Source of the DNA: Neostapfia colusana
Taxonomy: Eukaryota; Streptophyta; Magnoliopsida; Poales; Poaceae
Assembly (NCBI GenBank): GCA_030760725.1
Contig: JASWHV010000008.1
Coordinates: 47,874,057-47,938,056, forward strand
Direction of reading: 5' to 3'
Length of the DNA: 64,000 nt
In this document: piece by piece, positions 1 to 8,740 of the stretch
Layout of the letters: each line of letters begins with the position of its first letter
Position numbering within the stretch: the first letter of the stretch is position 1
Made by a program: the position numbers and the translations under genes
The notes under the pieces: generated by a model
What the model saw: the letters and a program-made list of their open reading frames with translations, nothing else
Database searches by the model: none
Told to the model about the DNA's origin: nothing

Positions 1-345
1 AGCCCTCGGAGCTCACCACCGCGGAGGGGGTGAGATCCGACACTGCTGGCCACGTGGCAGGCCCGGGCCTCGCCTCTAAGGAGAGGGAGGGCCGGCCCCG
101 CTGGACACGTGGCGCCTTCGGAGCTCACCCCTGCGGAGGGGGTGAGGTCCGGCACTTCTGACCACGTGGCAGGCCCGGGGCTCGCCTCTGAGGAGAAGGG
201 AGGCCCGGCCCCGCTGGACACGTGGCACCCTCGGAGCTCGCCCCTGCGGAGGGGGCGAGGCCCGGCTCTGCTGGCCACGTGGCAGGCCCGGGGCTCGCCT
301 CTGAGGAGAGAGGAGTCCCCGCCCCGCTGGACACATGACGCCTTC
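1..345. repeat. about 56 bp minisatellite with a G-box in each unit
   Basis: CACGTG or CACATG cores start at 51, 106, 163, 219, 276 and 332, a spacing of 55-57 bases. Units alternate between two forms. Each has a short inverted repeat (for example CACCCC and GGGGTG around a CTGCGGA-like centre) and the core CACGTGGC. The array lies just inside an LTR. Long open frames here on both strands follow from the GC-rich repeat and are not counted as genes. Confidence 0.85.
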
Positions 346-429
346 AGAGCTCACCCCTGCGTAGGGTACGAGGTCCCTAGGCGGTTTTTCTCCTGTGCGC
401 AGGGTTACCCGGTACTGAGGGTACCGACA
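1..429 (-). mobile_element. 5' start of a gypsy-type LTR (family D), runs off the window
   Basis: Read on the minus strand, an LTR begins at 429 with TGTCGGTACC and runs leftward out of the window. It resembles the complete minus-strand LTR at 2963-4236, which begins TGTCGGTATCC. The similarity covers the terminal bases, the following GGGTA-rich segment and the CACGTGGC minisatellite. Whether this is the 3' LTR of the element whose 5' LTR is at 2963-4236, or the 5' LTR of another copy, cannot be settled because the left side is missing. Confidence 0.6.
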
Positions 430-2419
430 TAATTTTCCCCACATTTGGGGAATTTCCCCCACATTGCCGCCACACCAAATCAATTGGGGAAATGTTTTTT
501 AGGATTTTGCTCCAATTAGAGTAGGATTCTCCCCCCTCTTATAAATAGAACCCCCCCTTGGCTGCAACCCCTTTCCTTTTTCCCCTCCCAAGTCGGCGAC
601 TTGGAGGCCCTAGCCCCCAACTTGCTGAGTTGGAACCCACACCTCGCCGGAGTTCAGTCGCCGGTGAGCCCCACCGGTGAGCCGCCGACGAGCTCCGTCA
701 CGCCTCGCCGTCGCCGGAAAAGAGCCGACGATCTGTCCTGCCCCAATCTTCCATAGAAAAATTTCCCGCTGCTGCCATTGCTAGGAGGAAGGCCCTGCCA
801 CCAAAGGGAAGTGAGGTAGGTCTTTGTTACCCATCTTACGACGTCGCCGCTGTTTCTACGCATCCGTTTTCTTCCCTCCCTTCGAACAGAAACTTTTCGT
901 GTGGACAGATCACGTTTTGATCGGTTTTTTACGGTGGAATTGATCTAGATCTTGAGTCAAGATCATCACCATGTCCACACTTGATCCCTACACCCTTGTT
1001 CATCATAAAACCCCATGAAGGCTTATTAAAACATGCAAGAACACGTACAAACCGGTTTAATAAAACAGCACCATAGGATTTGCATTCATCTACACCATTA
1101 CATCGTGAGTAAAGTTTGTGCATCATGTTTGATTGCTGTAAATTTTGTATGTGCGTGGTCGTGAGTAGAAGGACAAGCTCAAGAAGCCATCTACGAGGAA
1201 CTACAGCACCAAGACTTCGAGACGCTCAAACAACAAGAACCACGGGAACAAGGCAAGTGCCCCTTGACCATATTGATCCCATGTTTTGAAACTGTTTTGT
1301 TTGCGAAAACTCGTATGCTTGAGTCAACTTGATGGGACACCCTTTTATAGGAGTTTACTAGTTTCGTTAACCATCCTTGTCATCAGGAAAGATGATGAGT
1401 CGGGTATGGTCGCTTTTCCTTTTTGCTTCGCTTAATCTACGGGATACGGGAAGCTGAATTAAAACATGGTTAGCTACTGCACTCATATGAATAATGATGA
1501 TGAGAACTTGATGATGATAATGAGCATGGAATCGGGGGATATCTAGGCAAGCTTGGTTCGTGGATGTTGCTGAATGAGATGGTAGTTTACTTGCCGTAGA
1601 TCTAAGGACCGGTTTATGCCAGCACATGCCAGGAAAACAGTGCCACCACAAGGCCAATTATGGGTGCGGCTCAGCTGACTAATTAGATGTGTTGCTAGCT
1701 TGTTATGGACTGTGGATGGTGCTGGGGAATGGGAGTCGAGAGGGGCTGCCCTGGGAACTGCAGGGCACAAGAGGGGGCCCGTGCGTGGGAGAATGGTGAT
1801 TCGAGCCTGCCGGTGAAACCTCTGTGAGTCCATACATCTAGTAGCCCCTTTGTAAAGGCTATTTTGTGATCTGTTGAGACATGATAAGTGGTGAATTATG
1901 ACGAAGGGATGTTGCTTTTTTAACATGATTACAATGGGATTAAACTCACCTAGAAATAGTTGCTGTTTTTACCATGTTTATGAAATAAAATTTGCTTGCT
2001 ACAATGAGCCCTTTTTATTCCATACCTTGTTGTAAGCTACATGTAATACTTTTCCCGCACTTGCTGAGTACGACATGTACTCACCCTTACATTATCACAT
2101 AAACATCAGCAACAGGAGATGAGTACTTCGAGGACCATGTGGAGTACTAGGCGTGTGAGCTACCGTCAACATGCCTGTGGAGTTGAAGATGGAGCCTGCT
2201 GCTATTTAGTTATTTCCACTGTCGTTTAGAGACTTCCGCTGCAAGAATAAGTTAGAGATTTATGAGTGAGACAATGAGTCGATGTAATAAAGTACTTAAA
2301 CACTATTTATTCGTGGTTATATTCTGAATTCAGTTTGTGGATTATATGTGTATGTGTGATGAACATCCTGGGCACACATATGCATTAACTTGGTTCTATT
2401 TTCGGAACCGGGTGTCACA
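430..2419 (+). mobile_element. Tekay-type gypsy LTR fragment, 3' end intact
   Basis: The last 80 bases, ending ACCGGGTGTCACA, match the end of the complete Tekay-type LTRs at 27729 and 36947 in order and spacing. The stretch near 2060 (CTTGCTGAGTACGACATG) matches their CTTGCTGAGTACCATTGG block near 27366. A TATA box (TATAAATAG) lies at 540-548, followed by a C-rich leader like that of the complete LTR. The expected TGTAACACCCC start is absent, so the 5' part was lost or is cut at 429 by the family D LTR. No coding frame in it is credible. Confidence 0.7.
540..548 (+). promoter_or_regulatory. TATA box of the Tekay-type LTR fragment
   Basis: TATAAATAG followed by a C- and T-rich stretch, in the same context as the TATA boxes at 24692 and 33909 in the complete LTRs. 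Prediction by position and sequence only. Confidence 0.5.
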
Positions 2420-2962
2420 CACGCTACTGGGCCAGCGAAGGTTCAGCCGGCTGTCTCCTGTAGGCAGAAGAGTTCATGGCAGCGGCGACGAGATGGTCGA
2501 CGTCATGCCGCGACTGCTCTACTGCCTTGAGGGTGGCACCCTCACCCGGAGGGTTGTGGAGCAGAGCGCACGCTGCAGCCAGCACGCTCTCCGGGCTCGA
2601 CTGTGGAGGCGCTGTCGCCAGCACCGGAGAAGAGGGTGGCCACAAGGAAGCAACCACTGGCGGTGTGAGAGCCGACGGCGCACCGTCCGTGCGGTTGCCA
2701 ACCCATCTCGACCTGGGCGCCAAGGGCGCCTCAAGGGCACCAGCGTTTTGGTCGCTGGTTCGGCTAGATTTGGGGGCGCCGGTGGCACGCCGATCGTCTG
2801 ACCGCTGGCCTGGCCAGACCGGCTTGCCCTGGAGCGGGAGATAGTCTTGTCGTCTCCCGTCTGGAGACGACGGCGAGCTGGGCGAGGAGGCTCTCCATGA
2901 GAAGTGATGTTCACCATGGTCGCGTGGAAAGCGCGGAAAGCGCTCTTACCTGGCGCGCCAAA
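2420..2962 (-). pseudogene. leader and start of gag region of the family D element, truncated
   Basis: Minus-strand interior directly behind the PBS of the LTR at 2963-4236. A minus-strand ATG at 2917-2915 opens an arginine- and proline-rich frame (MVNITSHGEPPRPARRRLQ) ending near 2519. An N-terminal frame at this distance from the LTR is where the first ORF of such gypsy elements lies, but I recognise no Gag motif. The interior stops at 2419/2420, where it abuts the end of the plus-strand Tekay-type LTR. Nearly all of gag and all of pol are absent, so this is either a deletion derivative or a non-autonomous element. Confidence 0.4.
2948..2962 (-). promoter_or_regulatory. primer-binding region of the family D element
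   Basis: On the minus strand the LTR ends CTTCGACA and is followed by TTTGGCGCGCCAGGTAAG. A TGGCGCGCCAGGTA motif just after the LTR is familiar from several grass gypsy families that do not use initiator tRNA-Met. Its core TGGCGCGCCA is a perfect 10 bp palindrome. The tRNA used cannot be named with confidence from sequence alone. Confidence 0.6.
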
Positions 2963-4236
2963 TGTCGAAGTGTGAGCTGCAATACTCCTCCCGGCCTTCT
3001 CGGAAGCAGCCCGCGAGGTTCTTTTTTTCTGGAGGGGGCTTGGCGCCCTACGCGACCTGAGCTCGAGAGAGCGGATGAACACCGAGATTTACGTGGTTCG
3101 GGCCGCCGGAGCATAATACCCTACGTCCACGGGAGTGCTTGTTCTATTGCTTGTGAGTGAGTTCTTGTGCCTTGTGGGATCCGGGAAGCAAAATCAGGAA
3201 CCCTCTACAGGGTGGTCAGCTCGATCCTTTTATAGTTCAAGGCCGGGGTGGTTACAATGAGGCCTGGGGCCCGACATGTGGCCCCAAAGCTAAGTGAACT
3301 CTATACACGATCTAGGGCTTTGTCCTCTGAGTAGAGTGGCCGGCGGAAGAGTTAAGTCCCGCCGTCTGGCGCGCTGATCACCCCTGACCGTGTGTCAGGT
3401 GATGATGAAGACGCTGTCTTGTCACCGTGTCTTCTCGCCCTGCTTGGGCGGCTTCGCGCCGTTGGGCGGCACTGTACTACTGTCATTTCTTGCCGTTCTG
3501 TCTTATCACCGTAATGGCGAACGGGCAATGGACGGAGGCGTGTGCTGTGCGCCATGCTTCTGGGGAAGGCGCGAGCTTTGAATGTGAAGCCTGACAGTGC
3601 ACTTCCTTCTTGACTTCGTTGACCCATGGCCCACGACGGATCGTGGGGCACGTGGCGGCTCTGGAGCTCTTATCGACGGGCTTGGTACCAGGGGACACAT
3701 GGCAGCTCCAGACAAAACCTCAACGGGGAGCTTGGGCCGGAGCCCAGGGAACGTGTCTGTACCGGAGCTGTCCTCAGCAGGGAGGCGGCTCAGAGCCAGG
3801 GACACGTGGCAGCCCCGGACCTCACCTCAGCGGGGAGGCTCGGGCTGGAGCCCGGGGCACGTGTCTGTTCCGGAGCTGTCCCCAGCAGGGAGGCGGCTCG
3901 GAACCAGGGGACATGTGGCAGCCCCGGACCTCACCTCAGCGGGGAGGCTCGGGCCGGAGCCCGAGGCACATGTCTGCTCCGGAGCTGTCCCCAGCGGGCA
4001 GGCGGCACGGAGCCAAGGGGACATGTGTCAGCCCCAGACCTCACCTTAGCGGGGATGTTCGGGTCGGTTCCCAGGGCACGCGTCAGCTCCGCAGCTCATG
4101 CACACGTGGCGGCCCTATGGCTGACCATGGGGCCAAGGGCACGTGGCTTACGCTAGGGCCTGCCTCGGCGGAGAGGCGGGGTCCAGACTGTCTTTTACCC
4201 ACTGTGCGGGAGTACCCGGTCTGCAGGATACCGACA
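2963..4236 (-). mobile_element. complete LTR of a gypsy element (family D)
   Basis: 1,274 bp. On the minus strand it starts TGTCGGTATCC at 4236 and ends CTTCGACA at 2963, so TGTCG/CGACA form the terminal inverted repeat. A primer-binding region follows at 2962. It contains the 55 bp minisatellite (3640-4150) in its upstream half and, near 3090, the minus-strand block CCGAACCACGTAAATCTCGG, a motif I associate with the 3' part of grass gypsy LTRs. No convincing coding capacity. Open frames over the array are repeat artefacts. Confidence 0.7.
3640..4150. repeat. about 55 bp minisatellite with CACGTG/CATGTG cores inside an LTR
   Basis: Cores at 3803, 3858, 3912, 3967 and 4022 are 54-55 bases apart. 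Two half-unit types alternate, giving a 109-110 bp higher-order period: a CACGTGGCAGCCCCGGACCT type and a CACGTGTCTG type. Flanking units at 3648, 3692, 3748, 4075, 4101 and 4139 are more diverged. Each unit has a short inverted repeat (ACCTCACC with GGGGAGG). The array sits in the U3-side half of the minus-strand LTR. Confidence 0.85.
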
Positions 4237-5159
4237 ATACTATATGTTTGTCTTTAAATATTTTAATTGCATGTGTTATTTGTGGTTGTGTGTATGTATA
4301 AATATTAAGTGTTGATTCACATATATCCATCTCTATTATTTGATATGATGAATTTTGATATTATGTAATATGACGTGATATGTGAAAAGTTATTTCTAAA
4401 ATAAATTTACGAGTCTGTCTGATATCGACATGTTTTTAATTCGCTTGATCGGTTTTCAATTTATCCGACATATCCAATACCGAATCCGTTTCCGACGATA
4501 TTGTTTCCGATTACGATTCCGAAATTGATATATGGATATGAAAACTATTTAATTTTTCGTCCGACTGTTTCATCTCTAGCTCCAACCATTCTCTAAAATC
4601 TAATACTTATTCTTTCAACCCCACATTTTAACATTATAATATACATTCTTCTCATATTTACCAACTACCCGTCCCAGTCTCTCTCTTGTAGTCCATGCCT
4701 CACTGTCTCTTCCCGCTGTCGGTGGTCCAAGATTGCATGACCACGGCCGGCAGCGCCTCCCGCGAGGGGCATTCAAGCGGGCCCTCCTCTCCAGCTCATG
4801 TGGGCGTATGTGGATCTCGTCCCGTGGATGGTGGTGGCGCTGATAGCTCCTGCGGATAGACTTCAGCGCCCACAACGTGGAGCTCGATAACCGGGATAGC
4901 TCCCGCGATGGGCTGTCAACTCTACAGCTCTTCTGGGTGGATCTGGTGCTCATTCTGTCGGTGGCAGCAGCCATTCCCAACGGTTGCTGCATGGGCGTGT
5001 ATGCACACAATCATTTGTACTGTCAAATCATAAACGATTAAACTATTATAGATTTAGAATTTTTATCGGTACCGCTTCTTAACCGATCGAATCCTCTGTT
5101 GAGACATAAAAGATATCAGTACAGGATCTTAATTGAAATTGGTGTGATGCATATGCACA
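4237..5159. other. AT-rich intergenic DNA, nothing recognised
   Basis: Unannotated DNA between the family D LTR and the tandem repeat. It contains AT-rich sequence with several CCGA/TCGG motifs near 4420-4530 and a GC-richer patch at 4680-4990. That patch gives a 131-residue minus-strand open frame (4615-5010) without a recognisable domain, and I do not call it a gene. It may be a decayed transposon, but I can support no family. Confidence 0.5.
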
Positions 5160-5760
5160 CTTTTTTTAACGATTAAGAACCGATAGTGATACTAGTAAAA
5201 ATAAAAACCAGTTATTAACTGAAACCGTTAGTAATAATAATCAGACTTTCTGTACTGGTTACTTTTCAGAATAGGTAATGATATCATAACCGATTTTTAA
5301 CGAAATCTGGTATTGATAATAAACAGACTTTTTGAAATAGTTTCAGTTCTAAAACAGTAATGATATAGGCTCTATTTAGCACGACTTAAACTTATTAAAA
5401 AAGCAGCTTGTCTGAAAAGCTGGTGAACAGCAGCTTAAACTTATATTCTGCTTTTAGTTCATTCTGAGAAGCAGCTGAACTAATAAGCTGCTGGAGAAGC
5501 TGACTGTTTGGTACACCCGCAACTTATTTTTATAAAAAAAGCTGGTTCAGAAGCTGTGCCAAACAGGGCCATAAGTAGAAATCAAAACCGGTTTTAAACT
5601 GAAACGGTATTGATACTAACCAAACTTTTTGTACCCGTTCTAGTTCAGAACTAGTACTGATTTCAGAACCGATTCTTAACTAAAATCAATACTGATACTA
5701 GGCAGACTTTCTATACCGGTTCCAGTAATTGATCAGTACGAGCTCGTAATTGAAACTGAT
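5160..5760. repeat. degenerate 82-92 bp tandem repeat split by a MITE-like insert
   Basis: A unit of the form ACCGGTTnTTAACTGAAA, then TATTGATACTAA, then CAGACTTTnTGTACCGGTT recurs with unit starts at about 5207, 5289, 5587 and 5668. The large gap between 5289 and 5587 contains the insert at 5368-5570. Removing it with one 3 bp duplication gives about 92 bases, in line with the 81-82 elsewhere. Subterminal arrays of this style occur in grass DNA transposons, but no transposon ends are identified here. Confidence 0.65.
5368..5570. mobile_element. MITE-like insert, 203 bp
   Basis: Imperfect terminal inverted repeats: the left end is GGCTCTATTTAGCACGACTT and the right end, reverse-complemented, is GGCCCTGTTTGGCACAGCTT, about 15 of 20 matching. 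ATA flanks both sides (5365-5367 and 5571-5573), a possible 3 bp target duplication. The interior is AT-rich with AAGCAGCTT motifs and no coding capacity. The ends and a 3 bp duplication suggest a Tourist/PIF-Harbinger-like MITE, but the duplication is not the usual TAA/TTA, so the superfamily is uncertain. Confidence 0.6.
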
Positions 5761-6264
5761 TGTAACATCCCACAATTTTCGGCACCATGTTCATGTGAAT
5801 AAAAAGCTAGGGCATGATTAAGACCATTGCATAGTTTGAAAATTGGATTCCCAAAATCCATGTATAAAAATTCTGAATTTGAATCCAAAAAGGAAATTTA
5901 AACCATTTTGGTGGAATTCAAATGTCAGTTCACTTTTGAACTCTAGAGAGTTCAAATCAAATAGATAACCATGGCTGAAGATATTTTGGAGGGATTAAAT
6001 TGGAAACAACAGTGGATAAGAAGGATGTGGGAGTCACCGGTCAGTCTGGGAGTCTCCTACGCGCGCGACACCGCGGCCAGCCGGCGCTCTTACCTGAGCG
6101 GTGAAGTATACACTCAGCCACCTCGGTGGAAAGATGAGTTTAATGCGATCTCATCTCCACAGTTACGCATGCCCTCCCCGTGGAATCGAGTCATTAGAAA
6201 TTTCCACGGTGATGTAGGAGGTGGTGAGCAGCAGTAAATACGGCATGATCCAACCACACCGCAC

Positions 6265-6272
6265 TATATAAA
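6265..6272 (+). promoter_or_regulatory. TATA box of LTR fragment E
   Basis: TATATAAA followed within 40 bases by a C/T-rich start region, located about 500 bases after the LTR start. This is similar in position to the TATA box of the complete Tekay-type LTR (about 410 bases in). Prediction only. Confidence 0.5.
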
Positions 6273-6580
6273 CGACCCCTCGAGCTAGTGAAAGACTCTT
6301 TCGCTATCTGCTCTCCACGACCATCGCAACTGAGTTCTCATCACCGTCGCCTTGGACCTCCAAAGTCCGGCGATCCAGCCACTTTCGCGCCACACTCCCA
6401 AAAGAGAAAAGTTGCGCTAGAGATCACTTGCCATCACGGTGAAAGCCATTCTTCCTTTCATCGTTTGGATACAAAATATTTTTCATTTTTCCATCGGTAT
6501 GTTCATTTGAACCGAGTGGGCTTCGAGGTGGAATTCACCTCCCATGATCCTCTAGCGATCGTGTGCGTCTAAGGACCTGA

Positions 6581-6585
6581 TTTAG
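6581..6585. repeat. target-site duplication TTTAG, left
   Basis: TTTAG lies directly before the copia element and again directly after it at 18318-18322. A 5 bp direct repeat is the integration footprint of LTR retrotransposons and fixes the element boundaries. Confidence 0.9.
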
Positions 6586-8272
6586 TGAAAGTTGCCTAGA
6601 GGGGGGTGAATAGGCTAATAAAACCTAAAAATATTGCAAACAGTGGATAAAACTTGAAGCAGGCCGGACTAGTCCGGTCTGAGGGCGGACTAGTCCGGTC
6701 TAAGTATAAATTTATGTTTTAGGTTCCCTTTTAAGTTTGTTTGAGCGGAAAATACATGGTAGTCAAATAATATCACTAATTAGTTATGAATGATTAGATT
6801 GTGAGATAGTAGAACAATTTACGGGTATTAACAAAATAAAAGCTTAACAAGTAATTCTAGTGAATGAGTGAGATAGTAAAGGAACCAAGAGACACGATTT
6901 ATCCCGAGGTTCGATTCCACACAGGAATCTATGTCCTCGTTGAGGAGTCCACCAAGGACCGGGTCTTTTCCAACCCTTCCCTCACCGAGCGATCACAAAG
7001 ATCAAGCCCAGGCTCTTTCACTATCAATCAAATGTGAATATAATGCTCTTAGGGGCTACTCACACTTTGAGGCTCCCTACACCAACCAAGCAGTTCTAGA
7101 AATCAAAGTACAACTGTTAAGAACTCAAATTAACAGTTAGGGTGCAAGAGAATCAAACCGAGAGCTCAAACGTCGATTACCACGTCTTTCTTCTCACAAA
7201 ACCACTAACTCCTTAAGATCCAATCTTAGGGGTCTAGAAGGTGAGGAAAGAGGCTTAGAAGAGCTCTAGGAATGAGTTTTCAGCGCTTAGGTTGTTGTCT
7301 TGCTGATTCTCAGCCGGGGGGGTCTCCTTTTATAGAAATCCCGACATCTAGCCGTTACCAACTAAAGTCCGGACTAGTCCGGTCCCAACCCCGGACTAGT
7401 CCATTTTTGAGGGACCACTCACGTCACAAGGCTACCAACTAAAGTTTAGTGACCGTTGGACTCAAACGGTCGTGAAACCACGGACTAGTCCGGCCAAGAG
7501 CGGACTAGTCCGATCTTAGTCAGGAACCTTTGTTCCGTATGAGAACGGACTAGTCTGATATGGGTGGACTAGTCCGGTCTTACCATTAGTATAAAAACTC
7601 TCTAATCTAGAGCTGCGGACTAGTCCACCTAACTTCGGACTAGTCCGAGCTCACACAGGAACCTTTGTTCCGTCCTAATTCGGACTAGTCTAAAAGAATC
7701 GGACTAGTCCGGCCTGTGGAGCGGACTAGGCTGATGGCACTCAAAGACTTCTTCTCCGGACCTAAGCGGCTTAGTCCGCTTAGCGGACTAGTCCAGCCTT
7801 CTGGGACTTAGTCTCATAATGGCTCATACTCACACGACAACGGACTAGTCCGTCCTTGCACGAACAAGTCCGAACTGACTCAGAGACTCTTTATCCGGTC
7901 CAAAACAGATTAGTCCGGGTCCGAACGGACTAGTCCGGCCCATGGTCCGGACAAGTCCGGTCTCCTTTTTTTTTCATACCTATGACTACTTCGTCTCATG
8001 ATTCTAACTTTCTACCCTTCGTTTGAGCTCTCTAATGATTCTCAAGCACTCTAAAGGAGAAGACCCTGTACACAACTAGAAAAATGTAAAATTAATAGAA
8101 AATTCTATTTTCTACTCTTTCAAGTCTTCTTCTTTTCCTTTTGCTTCTTGAGAGACTCCATATCCATTTCTTTGATAAATACCTGTGCTCATACTCAGTA
8201 GAAACTTATTAGTATCTTAATTGTCATCATCAATCAACCGAAACCCACGGGGATTACTTAGATGCACTTTCA
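6586..8272 (-). mobile_element. 3' LTR of copia-1
   Basis: 1,687 bp. On the minus strand it runs TGAAAGTGCATCTAAG to CAACTTTCA. It pairs with the 5' LTR at 16602-18317 (1,716 bp), with scattered substitutions and small indels (for example an extra CTAGTCTGGCC-containing segment near 17590 in the other copy). A minus-strand TATA box (TATAAAAGG) lies at 7326-7334. Its downstream end carries the CCTAGAGGGGGGTGAATAGG block (plus-strand reading, from about 6595), which is also present in the second copia element. Confidence 0.9.
6663..7960. repeat. cluster of CCGGACTAGTCCGG palindromes in the copia-1 3' LTR
   Basis: More than a dozen copies of GGACTAGTCC and close variants (GGACAAGTCC, GGACTAGTCT) are irregularly spaced, densest upstream of the TATA box on the minus strand (7370-7950). 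Perfect copies such as the one starting at 6663 are self-complementary. Conserved palindromes upstream of the LTR promoter are a described feature of Sireviruses, with a presumed role in transcriptional control. Confidence 0.9.
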
Positions 8273-8290
8273 ATCTCCCCCTTTTTGGTG
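8273..8290 (-). promoter_or_regulatory. polypurine tract of copia-1
   Basis: Minus strand AAAAAGGGGGAGAT lies directly before the 3' LTR. It primes plus-strand DNA synthesis. Similar G-rich runs occur further into the interior at 8366-8377 and 8676-8703, a multiplied-PPT arrangement described for Sireviruses. Confidence 0.8.
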
Positions 8291-8740
8291 ATTGATGACA
8301 ACTCATTAAGATTTTCGATAAATAGATATGGTAGATTGTTTTCATAACATATGTGTGTATAATTCACTCCCCCTAAATGTGTGCACAAAGGATTGTCAAG
8401 GGAAAATATGCACAAGAGTGAGTTCTTTGGGAATTTTATACATACATGTGTTATGGTGGGGTGGCTAAGTGTGATGTGAGCATTAACTGCATTAAGAAAG
8501 ATATAACATTTACGAGCAAACATATTTCAATATGGCATAATATGAAGACATAAAATAGCATAGTCATTACAAAATAACGTGGCATAATGTGGCATAATTA
8601 TTACAAACCATCATAAAGTGAGTGTTTAAAGAGCAAGACTACGACTAGACTACTCACAAGACTACAACTAGACTACTCCCCCTTATTCTCTCCCCCTTTG
8701 GCATCAAGGCACCAAAAAGGGAAAGAAAAGAGAGAAAAAC
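8291..8740 (-). other. 3' untranslated region of copia-1 with extra PPT-like runs
   Basis: Non-coding stretch between the third ORF and the 3' LTR. It contains CTCCCCCTAAATG near 8367 and CTCTCCCCCTTTGGCATCAA near 8690 (minus strand: AAAGGGGGAGAG). The latter block, with the following AAGGCACCAAAAAGGG, recurs at the same place in copia-2 (about 41900-41935), so it is conserved between families. An 89-residue minus-strand frame at 8254-8523 shows no domain and is not called. Confidence 0.7.

Larger units (their letters stand above)
5761..6585 (+). mobile_element. 5' part of a Tekay-type gypsy LTR (fragment E)
   Basis: Begins TGTAACATCCCACAATTTT, close to the TGTAACACCCCAAAATTTT start of the complete Tekay-type LTR at 24286, and has the same AT-rich opening. 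A TATA box lies at 6265-6272. The LTR is interrupted after 6585 by the copia element at 6586-18317 and resumes at 18318. The open frames at 5971-6237 and 6288-6572 show no recognisable domain and are not called as genes. Confidence 0.65.

Noticed and set aside
3597..4257. 150-215 residue proteins over the LTR array
   Set aside because: GC-rich 55 bp repeats inside an LTR, open in several frames at once; no domain.
4615..5010. 131-residue minus-strand gene
   Set aside because: No recognisable domain, single frame in a GC-richer patch of repeat-bearing DNA, no supporting promoter or homologous copy in the window.
6663..7960. CRISPR-like array, because of many regular short palindromes
   Set aside because: Spacing is irregular, the unit is a 10-14 bp palindrome, and the context is a copia LTR in plant DNA.
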